From a virus, in IMG/VR virus record IMGVR_UViG_3300021963_006415, positions 1 through 64,000 of that record: a DNA stretch of 64,000 bases; one strand, written 5' to 3'. Positions 52,003 through 59,800 of this stretch are shown here, one piece after another. The translations under genes and the position numbers were made by a program. Below the pieces are notes generated by a model that saw only the letters and a list, made by a program, of their open reading frames with translations, was not told the origin of the DNA and did no database searches. The stretch's first letter is position 1. Each line of letters starts with the position of its first letter.

Positions 52003-52940
52003 AATGAATTTATTTTGTTTAATAGTAAATCTTCTGATGAAAACTCTTTAGTTTTCTTTAGTTCTTCATAAAATTTTTCATAACCCATATCCGATGCATC
52101 TTTATCTTTTAGATACATCATCTTTACATTGATTCCATTTTTTCTGAAGTAATCAGCTGCTTTAAGTGCTTCGTTGATTGCATCGTTATCTAATGAAATA
52201 ATGATATTGTTTACCCCACTCATAAAGATTTTTTCAACCAATTGTTTGGAAGGAAACTTACCTAAAAGTGGAATAGCGTTTCGTTTAATTGTAATAGCAT
52301 CAAATACACCCTCACAAAGTATAATTGGTTCATTCCAATTTACCTGTGATTCAAAACAAATTATATTCTTACTGATTGGCGGGTTTTTATATTTCATCTT
52401 CTCATCTTCATAATAAGAACGAGAAACAAAATAATTAAGTGAACCATCTGAATTGTATGATGGGATTATCACTCTACGGGCATATAAACCTTCTTTACAA
52501 TATCCAATATTGTGTTTGATGATATCTTTTATACTAATACCTCTTTGGGTAAGATAATGTATAGCATGTTTGTATTCAGGATTAAATCCCTTTGGTTCTT
52601 CTGCTAATGAAATAAATTCTTTTGGGAGTTGAATAAACACCTTTGTTTCAGCATCTTCTTGCTGTGGTGTCCAATTACTATCACCATAGATTTCTCTAAT
52701 AAGAGATATCGTTTTTCTATCTACATCTAATTTACGAAGTAAAGATGTAAGTTTCTTACCACCACTATTACAAGTCCAACAATGCCACTTTTGGGTTTCG
52801 GTATTAACTTGTAGTTTTGGTTTGTGATGATTACAAAAAGGACAGTAATATGCTATTTCGTTCCCTTTTAGGGATACTCCACTACCCAATACATTAGTAA
52901 GGGCAGTAATTACCTTATTTTTATCATTGCTACTTAACAC
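51999..52940 (-). CDS. DNA primase, CHC2 zinc finger and Toprim
   Basis: A primase of about 313 residues making RNA primers for lagging-strand synthesis, like T4 gp61 in layout. The zinc finger reads YYCPFCNHH, then about 15 residues and WHCWTC. The Toprim catalytic parts are ILCEGVFDAI (Glu), SLDNDA (Asp-x-Asp) and DASD near the C-terminus. I choose GTG 52940 (LSSNDKNKVI); an in-frame TTG at 52958 adds six hydrophobic residues and cannot be excluded. The minus strand has a TATATTTG sequence at 52945-52952, which resembles a Bacteroidota -7 element and would favour the downstream start. It is coupled to the Mre11-Rad50 gene. Confidence 0.9.
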   Translation of the reverse strand: MLSSNDKNKVITALTNVLGSGVSLKGNEIAYYCPFCNHHKPKLQVNTETQKWHCWTCNSGGKKLTSLLRKLDVDRKTISLIREIYGDSNWTPQQEDAETKVFIQLPKEFISLAEEPKGFNPEYKHAIHYLTQRGISIKDIIKHNIGYCKEGLYARRVIIPSYNSDGSLNYFVSRSYYEDEKMKYKNPPISKNIICFESQVNWNEPIILCEGVFDAITIKRNAIPLLGKFPSKQLVEKIFMSGVNNIIISLDNDAINEALKAADYFRKNGINVKMMYLKDKDASDMGYEKFYEELKKTKEFSSEDLLLNKINSL

Positions 52941-52985
52941 AAACCAAATATACAACAAATATTTGAAATTACCAAATTTTTATGG

Positions 52986-53396
52986 TTATAAGAACCATTC
53001 TTCTGGTATTTCTTTATCTGCGTATTTAAATCCGTTCTTTTCGCACCAATCTGCGTAGGTGGTTTTGGATTTTTTATTGATTTTATTCTTAGAGTTTGTA
53101 AAAACGAATCTGATATCCAATTCTGGATGTTGTTGTTTAACTAATAGGTGCTTTTTTCTATCTGCTATAACAAATCTACCTTTAGTTTCTATAATAATTC
53201 CATTTGGTAACTTAAAATCAGGATTGTAAGTATGTTCAGAAGCAGGTATAATATAAGCCACCTTTTCGGATTCATATTTAACCTCAATTCCTTTGCTTGC
53301 AATTTGATTGGAAATATTTTCTTCAAGACCGGATTTAAATCCATACTTTTTAGCAACCCATTTAGAGTTGGACTTTTTTGTAACTTTTTTTGGCAT
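52986..53396 (-). CDS. Holliday-junction resolvase, T7 endonuclease I-like
   Basis: A 136-residue nuclease. The active-site pattern of phage T7 endonuclease I is visible: a Glu in SGLEENI (about 25), Asp in NPDFKLPNG (about 60), and Glu-Thr-Lys in IIIETKGR (70-72). The basic N-terminus (PKKVTKKSNSKWVAKK) fits DNA binding. It would cut branched DNA before packaging, so it belongs functionally with the primase and Mre11-Rad50 genes that follow. The start is an ATG and the length is close to the T7 protein's. Confidence 0.9.
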   Translation of the reverse strand: MPKKVTKKSNSKWVAKKYGFKSGLEENISNQIASKGIEVKYESEKVAYIIPASEHTYNPDFKLPNGIIIETKGRFVIADRKKHLLVKQQHPELDIRFVFTNSKNKINKKSKTTYADWCEKNGFKYADKEIPEEWFL

Positions 53397-53403
53397 TAAA
53401 TTA

Positions 53404-53613
53404 TTATTTCTTTACAGAATCCGAGTATTTTTTATCGTTAATTTCTCCACCTCTTCCGGTTTTGAATTTTGCAGCAGTTAACACTTGGTCATCTACCTTT
53501 TTCAAATCGTTTGTAGTGTATGGAGTTTGTGCGTTTACTCCAGCTTCAAATGAAATTTTATCAACACCTAAAGATGCTTGAGATGCTTTGTATAATTCTA
53601 AAATCTTTGACAT
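53404..53613 (-). CDS. small protein of unknown function
   Basis: A 69-residue protein with an ATG start: MSKILELYKASQASLGVDKI, a middle with VNAQTPYTTNDLKKVDDQVL and a Lys-rich end. I recognise no family. It lies between a structural-type gene and the nuclease gene, seven bases upstream of the latter. A TATTTATA box precedes it by 16 bases. Possibly a small virion-associated protein; no function is claimed. Confidence 0.65.
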   Translation of the reverse strand: MSKILELYKASQASLGVDKISFEAGVNAQTPYTTNDLKKVDDQVLTAAKFKTGRGGEINDKKYSDSVKK

Positions 53614-53629
53614 AGTTTCTATTGTTTAA

Positions 53630-53637
53630 TATAAATA
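53630..53637 (-). promoter_or_regulatory. TATTTATA box before the DNA-module genes
   Basis: Minus-strand TATTTATA 16 bases upstream of the ATG at 53613, in a 28-base AT-rich gap. It could drive the small protein, nuclease, primase and Mre11-Rad50 genes as one unit. Inferred from recurrence. Confidence 0.35.
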
Positions 53638-53641
53638 TAAG

Positions 53642-54838
53642 TTAAGTATCAAAACGAACAATAAAGTTTACAGGCAATTCAGGGTCTGACTTAATTGGTT
53701 GTGGTAATTTAGCTACCGCCACTAAATCACAATTATCATCGTATAATCCTATTGTAGTTATAAATGGTGCTAAGAAAGAACCTGTACTATCTACCGAACT
53801 ACTAGCTTCCCAATGTTCAAATCCAGCTTTTGCGCTTCCCGTAGTTCCACTAAATCTATAATCTAAAATATCTCCATTTTCTAATATAGATTTTTTACGA
53901 ATGTATTTTACACCAGGATTTGTTGTTACTTTTCTAACTATACCATTGGTATCTACATATGTAGAAGTTTCTGCACCAACAACCTCTACTGCTGATGGGT
54001 TTTGTGAAACGTTAAATTCATCGGGCTGAACTATTAATAAGAATTCGTTTTCATAAATGGTTTCGGTTGATTTATAATCTAAAGTCCAACCACTATTTAA
54101 TCTATTAGCTGCATCTCTCGTTAGTACTATCAATCCTTGTGTATAGAATACATTACCTATTTTTATACCCTGTGCTGCATCTGGTAAGAATGGTAAATCA
54201 TCTGCAATCAATACTCCTGATTGTACATCGTATGATATTAATTGTTGAAAATATGTAGTACCATCCCATAAAATTCTTATTTCTTCGTTTTGAATATCAA
54301 CAAATACAGTTGTTGGGTATGGAGATGAAGCACTATATTCATTATTAATATAATCTATAAAATTTATCTGATTTGTTTGATTATCTATTAGTGATAAAAT
54401 TATACTATCTCTTGGGTCTTGTATATTACCATATCCATCATCTACATAAGTGGTAGATGAATCTACTAATGTAACTGAAAACTTTTTTATACCTTCACCA
54501 ACTGCAATTTGTGGAATACTTATTACTTTTGCATAATCCTCTATATATCTTTCTTTAGCTAATGTTGCCGTTTCGTAATAATTTTTTTTAGAACCAAATC
54601 TTAAAAATGGATTATCTTCATTACCATTATAAAATTGTCCTTTAAGTTGCCCGTAAACGGATACTCTATTATATTCAGAACCACTTAAATATCCTTCGGA
54701 TACAGACGCAGTTGTGTTATTTGAATATAAAATATTTTCTGCTTCAAAAACTGAAGCATTGGAAGTTGCTCTATCCCACTCTTTATAAGCCTTAAAAGGT
54801 CTTATACTAATATCCGATTTTGGTATTCTTTTTAACAT
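53642..54838 (-). CDS. virion structural protein, C-terminal domain shared with next gene
   Basis: A 398-residue, beta-rich protein: MLKRIPKSDISIRPFKAYKE, then sequence rich in Tyr, Ser and Asn (KSTETIYENEFLLIVQPDEF) without membrane segments. The last 45 residues (FITTIGLYDDNCDLVAVAKL, ending VNFIVRFDT) are clearly similar to the end of the 404-residue protein just upstream. The start lies only six bases from a TATTTATA box, so either the message is leaderless or a later start is used. Probable baseplate, neck or fibre-attachment component; not further assignable. Confidence 0.75.
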   Translation of the reverse strand: MLKRIPKSDISIRPFKAYKEWDRATSNASVFEAENILYSNNTTASVSEGYLSGSEYNRVSVYGQLKGQFYNGNEDNPFLRFGSKKNYYETATLAKERYIEDYAKVISIPQIAVGEGIKKFSVTLVDSSTTYVDDGYGNIQDPRDSIILSLIDNQTNQINFIDYINNEYSASSPYPTTVFVDIQNEEIRILWDGTTYFQQLISYDVQSGVLIADDLPFLPDAAQGIKIGNVFYTQGLIVLTRDAANRLNSGWTLDYKSTETIYENEFLLIVQPDEFNVSQNPSAVEVVGAETSTYVDTNGIVRKVTTNPGVKYIRKKSILENGDILDYRFSGTTGSAKAGFEHWEASSSVDSTGSFLAPFITTIGLYDDNCDLVAVAKLPQPIKSDPELPVNFIVRFDT

Positions 54839-54844
54839 ATCACA

Positions 54845-54852
54845 TATAAATA
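54845..54852 (-). promoter_or_regulatory. TATTTATA box close to a start codon
   Basis: Minus-strand TATTTATA just downstream of a strong terminator hairpin and only six bases before the ATG at 54838. If it is a -10 element the transcript would start at or just before the ATG (leaderless). The terminator-then-box order supports a new transcription unit here. Confidence 0.4.
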
Positions 54853-54863
54853 TCTTTCAAACT

Positions 54864-54890
54864 AAAAACCCAACTTTTTTGGAGTTGGGT
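54864..54890 (-). terminator. intrinsic terminator after the 404-residue gene
   Basis: On the minus strand, 41 bases after the stop at 54932: stem ACCCAACT, loop of seven bases, AGTTGGGT, then TTTTTAG. The eight-base stem with four G-C pairs and a T tract is a good rho-independent terminator, the clearest hairpin in this AT-rich window. It separates the upstream virion genes from 53642-54838. Confidence 0.8.
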
Positions 54891-54931
54891 CTAGCCTATA
54901 CATTGATAGTTCGATATAAGTTACTCTCTGA

Positions 54932-56146
54932 TTAAAAGTCCAATTTAACCTTAATTGCAACTTCCTTATCAAATGATTTTTCAATTGGTTTAGATACCTT
55001 TGCTACTGCTAATAATTCATTAGCATCATCGTAAAGACCTACAGTAGTAATGTACACTTTAGGGTCTCTTTCAAAAGTAGGTTGAACAAATTGTCCAGTT
55101 GAGCCGGTTACAAATGTTGGGTTGTTTGAGAAATTGAATTCTCTATTGTTAGCTCTTACGAAATAATGTGAAGTAGAAACGTTTTCAGTTCTACGAGCTT
55201 GGAAATCTTCTCCTTTTTTCAATGCACCAAATAAATTGTGCATATTAGTTACGTTACTATATGTGTTAGCTGCCGATGCTGAAACAAATGTTGTTCCAAC
55301 GCCTGCTCTAACAGCTGCTGGGTTTAAGATGATAACTCCTGCATCAGGATAGAATAATCCCCATCCTTGTCCGTTTGAAGCGGTTGTTGAATTGATTGTA
55401 CCTTCGTTGCCTGTACCAATGTTCAATGCACCACTTACCATATTAAATACCCTACCGCTTGAACCAACAGTTTCAACTTGGCCAGAATCATCAATTAAAG
55501 TTACTAATCCAGCTGAACCTGATAAACTTATTTGAATGTTACCTGGGTCTAATTTTTCTTTGTATCTAGCTCTATTGATGTTTAATGCGTAGAAGTGTTC
55601 TAAATCATGTCCACCTTCAGTAGACCCATTATAAACACTAAAATATGTATCACCACTATCTAACAATAAATTTCTCATTTGAGAATAGATAGCTTTAGTT
55701 GCTAAAGTAGAACTATCCGTTTGAGATAATGTTGGTACACCACCACCACTAATATGTGCGTATGCTATTGAAAACTGCACTTCTGCTGATGCTGATGTGT
55801 AGTGTTCGTTGTAAACATCTAAATAGTATTTACCACTTACAGAAGAACTTTGCTCTGAAGATGAATAGAAAGCGGTTAAAGAACCAGCATCACCACTCCA
55901 AATACCAGAAGTTACAACTTCTGTTCTATTTGTTACTTTATCAATAGCACCGAATTTTTTGTAAATACCATTTGTTACAGTAGTTACATCGGCACTGATT
56001 TGTTCACCTTGTCCTAAGAATTGGTTTACAATGTTTACTAATTCGTTTGTATCAACGGGAGTACCTGCGGTGTTAGCTGCACCTGCAAGATATTGTGATA
56101 AATTACTTGCTAAAAGGGCTCCTCTATTATCTCTTATTACTGCCAT
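54932..56146 (-). CDS. virion structural protein, tail/baseplate type
   Basis: A 404-residue beta-rich protein: MAVIRDNRGALLASNLSQYL, a Gly/Ser-rich middle (SGIWSGDAGSLTAFYSSSEQ), and a C-terminal domain (YITTVGLYDDANELLAVAKV, ending VAIKVKLDF) shared with the 398-residue protein. The N-terminal helix pair followed by beta-rich sequence looks like a tail or baseplate component of contractile-tailed phages. It is followed by a terminator. I cannot assign a T4 counterpart. Confidence 0.78.
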   Translation of the reverse strand: MAVIRDNRGALLASNLSQYLAGAANTAGTPVDTNELVNIVNQFLGQGEQISADVTTVTNGIYKKFGAIDKVTNRTEVVTSGIWSGDAGSLTAFYSSSEQSSSVSGKYYLDVYNEHYTSASAEVQFSIAYAHISGGGVPTLSQTDSSTLATKAIYSQMRNLLLDSGDTYFSVYNGSTEGGHDLEHFYALNINRARYKEKLDPGNIQISLSGSAGLVTLIDDSGQVETVGSSGRVFNMVSGALNIGTGNEGTINSTTASNGQGWGLFYPDAGVIILNPAAVRAGVGTTFVSASAANTYSNVTNMHNLFGALKKGEDFQARRTENVSTSHYFVRANNREFNFSNNPTFVTGSTGQFVQPTFERDPKVYITTVGLYDDANELLAVAKVSKPIEKSFDKEVAIKVKLDF

Positions 56147-56154
56147 AGTTTATA

Positions 56155-56778
56155 TTATTGAACGTATGTTACTGTTACTGGAATTGTTTGTGAACCACCA
56201 GTTTCGTTACCATAAACAGTTATAGTTGTTTTGATAGTCGAAGTTAATGATGGGTTTGGAATAAATTTGAAAGTTAAACCCTTAGCTACTGCTGCTGTTG
56301 CTGATACATCATCACCAATAAAGATAGGTACAGTACCTACATCAGCGGTTACACCTTCACCTACAATATCACCAGCGTTTTTATTTGCTAATACGATTGT
56401 ATATCCTAATCTTCTATTTCCGGCAGGAGATGTAGTTGGAGATAATGAAACCTCACCACTTCTTTGATTTACTGCTACATTAGGAACACCAAATTCTACA
56501 ACTGGGATTCTTGTAGTATTTTTTGGAAGTGTTACGATTTTATATTTCATCACTTGAGTTTCATCAGGCGATGCTTCTAATACTGGCATATTTTTGATTG
56601 CTGCATCATAGTAAGCAGAACCCAATGGATGTGCTGGCTCATATAATGAATAATCTATCTCATCATCTGCTAAGGCAAATTGGGTAATATTTAAACCCAA
56701 ACCTGCTGCTAATTTTTCTCTACCTTTTTTAGTAAGAATTGCATCAACTGTCAATTCATTATTACTTAAATATCCCAT
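56155..56778 (-). CDS. virion structural protein
   Basis: A 207-residue protein: MGYLSNNELTVDAILTKKGR, then EKLAAGLGLNITQFALADDE and beta-rich sequence with repeated Thr and Val, ending TITVYGNETGGSQTIPVTVT and YVQ. The opening resembles a conserved start I associate with virion proteins of T4-like marine and Bacteroidota phages, but no function is known to me. It lies between the 1725-residue and 404-residue genes with gaps below 50 bases. Confidence 0.75.
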   Translation of the reverse strand: MGYLSNNELTVDAILTKKGREKLAAGLGLNITQFALADDEIDYSLYEPAHPLGSAYYDAAIKNMPVLEASPDETQVMKYKIVTLPKNTTRIPVVEFGVPNVAVNQRSGEVSLSPTTSPAGNRRLGYTIVLANKNAGDIVGEGVTADVGTVPIFIGDDVSATAAVAKGLTFKFIPNPSLTSTIKTTITVYGNETGGSQTIPVTVTYVQ

Positions 56779-56799
56779 AGTTTTTTAATTATCTTTGTT

Positions 56800-56813
56800 T
56801 ATAAATATAAATA
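56800..56813 (-). promoter_or_regulatory. double TATTTATA box before 56778
   Basis: Two overlapping TATTTATA octamers on the minus strand (56800-56807 and 56806-56813), 21 to 27 bases upstream of the ATG at 56778, in the 48-base gap after the large virion gene. It is the clearest instance of the recurring box. Confidence 0.4.
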
Positions 56814-56826
56814 TTTTAAAATTCCG

Positions 56827-59800
56827 TTATTCCACTTCCAATATTGGTTCACTTGCATCTCTACCCGCTTTATTAACTCTCAACGTATTTGGATTTGTTA
56901 AGAATGTTTCAACAGGAGGAGTACCATCCAATGTAGTTGCTGCCGTATTTTTTGAACCATTATAAAACGAATTTTGTAATCCTCTAGTTAAATCGGATGT
57001 ATTTCTATAATGCGTTTTTAAATATCCATTCAATGGAATTACTTCCATATTTGCATTTGATGATGTAAATTGATGTGAACCACTAAATGGTTGTATATTT
57101 AATTTTGTTTCAATATAAGTGTCCGTTCCAATTTTGTTATAAAGTCCACTAACTCCTACACTTCCTGTCAAATATACATATTCTCTAGTCTTTGTTTCTT
57201 TTATAATTTGAACTCTAACTCTTTCTTTTTTAAGATTACCATCTTTATCATAGTATGTTCTTATAGCAGAACCACTTTGTGCATAAATACCAAATCCAAC
57301 ATTCTCATAATCACTTTGCCCAACTACAACACTACTATTTATTAAATCTATTTCGGTTAATATAGTTGGTTCGTTAAACATAGAACCTATACTAGCCGTA
57401 TATTGATATGAATTACCTTCTAATATTGAAAACTCTTTTGCATCTATTGTAGATATGTGTTGATAAGATTCCCCATCTAATATTGCTGCTGAAGCAGATT
57501 GTATAGTTGATGTATATTGGTTATTTTCACCAATCAATGAATATTCACTTTCGGTATCTAATACAACATCGTATTGAGTATATTCAGCAGAAAGTAATTC
57601 ATTACCATATTGTATTACGGATTCATAATTGTTATGCTCACCAACTGGTTTTGAATATTGATGTTTACTTCTTTCTAAAATATGTGGTTCTATTAAAAGA
57701 CCGGTACTTGCTTTAACTCTTGCAGGTAACATCTTCTTAATATCTTCAAACATAGATTTCTCATATAGTTTGATTAAGTTGATGTATGAATAAATATCTC
57801 TGCCATCGAATCTTTGGAAATAGTAATGTCTTAACTTATCCAAATTTCTATAACTATCTTTATATCTATCCGATGGGTCACCAATGTAGTTATCCAAATT
57901 AATTCCACCAAACGATTTAGCAATATCAATATTCAACTCTTTTGTAGGAGAGAAGAATAAACCAACTCTATTTGAATCGGTTGGAGATTGGTCAAATGCT
58001 TTTTTAGTTGCTCTACCTTTTGATGATAAATCAGAAACTAATGTTTGCTCCTCAAATCTAACTTTATTAGTTGAATAACGAGATGAGCCCATATCAGGAA
58101 CTTCTAGCACAACACTTCTATCGATTGCCTCAAATTGATATGGATAATTTGGCTGTGCATTAAATCCTGCTACACTTGCGGAGAATGAAGCTGATGGATT
58201 AATTGAATACAAATCGGTTGAACTACCGCTTTCATAAGCTGCTCTATCAGAACCTTCAGCAAAGTAAATGTTTGTATCTACGTTTGGTAATGTTTGGAAT
58301 ACTGACAAATCTTTTGGATATTCAAAATCTAAACGGAAATGTAAATCATCGGTTGAAGATGAAATATGATTACCATTAATCATTTCAGGGAATGAAACGT
58401 GCTCATAGAATCTTTCTTTATTTAATGGCGTAGACCATAAACGGAATTCATCTGTTGTTCCAACAAAGTCATTACCAAATCTTATATTAGAACCATTGTT
58501 CCAATTTGAATTGGTTGCTAAAACGCTTATTGTTTTAGAGTCTTCAAATATAGTTCTATCTTTATCTGCTTGTCTTAAATTTAATTCAAAGTTATGATAG
58601 CTAGAACTAACTTCTCTACTAACTTCTACACCAAAAAATCTACCATTAAATATTGGTAATAATGATGATGATATTGCGTTTGAGCCCGAATAGTTTAATA
58701 TTACTCTACCATAATTTTGATTAGTAGAACCACTTATATGTACTCCCCAACCACTACCAGAAACAATATTATATTCACCGGCTACGGATGGTTTTACAAA
58801 AAATTCTATTGTATCTGGTTTTCTATTTTGATTTGTATTAAGCCAATCTATTGATATATAAGAGCCGTTATTCATTTTTAAACCATAAGTTAGATTATCA
58901 AATACTAACTTCGATTTACCAACTTCACTAACTTCCGGTCCCCCAAATTCTAAAATTGAAAGATTTGATGATGGAATACCATAACAACTTAATAGTGCAT
59001 ATATACCCCTTCTTGTACCTTTATGTTTTAATAGGTAAGGTAAGTTATTTACAATTCTTCTCCAAACTTCATATGTTCTTTGTTTAGCAGGATTTTCGTT
59101 TTTAATATTACCATCTACATCTATGCCAAATGCATATTCCCAAAGTTTAGAATCTGCTGCAAGATTTTTTGCATCCCAATTGAATGATTTAAGAATATCA
59201 AATAACAATTTATCTGATACGCCATCTTTTGCTTTATATCCCAGCCCTCTACTCCTTTCAATTGCTTTAGTGTGGAAGTAAATGTTATCAAAATGTTGAC
59301 CAACCATTGTAAAGAATAACGTAAATTGGTCATTTATTTCATTATTAACAATATATTCAGGTATGTTATTTAAAACATAATTTGGATTTTCAATATCAAA
59401 ATCTTCTGCTAAAGTTATTATATTATCATACCAAGGAGTAACACTTGCAGTATCAGATGAACTCAATCTAATATTGCCATTATAAGGCCATCCCATAGAA
59501 GATGATTCGTATAAGAATTTCTCAAATCCATCAAAACCAGCTATTAATGTATCTTTTTTAGATTGCTGTCTTTGTCTTTCTTGTATAGCAGATATTGAAC
59601 CTGTATGTGAGCCGGATAAAGGAGCTGAGCCTGTTAGGTATGTATTATTAAATGCCGTTTCATATACTTCAATTAATTGAACCTTATAAACAAAATTATC
59701 AACTCTTTCTTTAGCTGAACTAAAATGTACAAAGTTATTCCATAGATAGTCCGAACCGCTAGCATATTCCACATTTAATTCATCGGTATTTATTAAAGAT

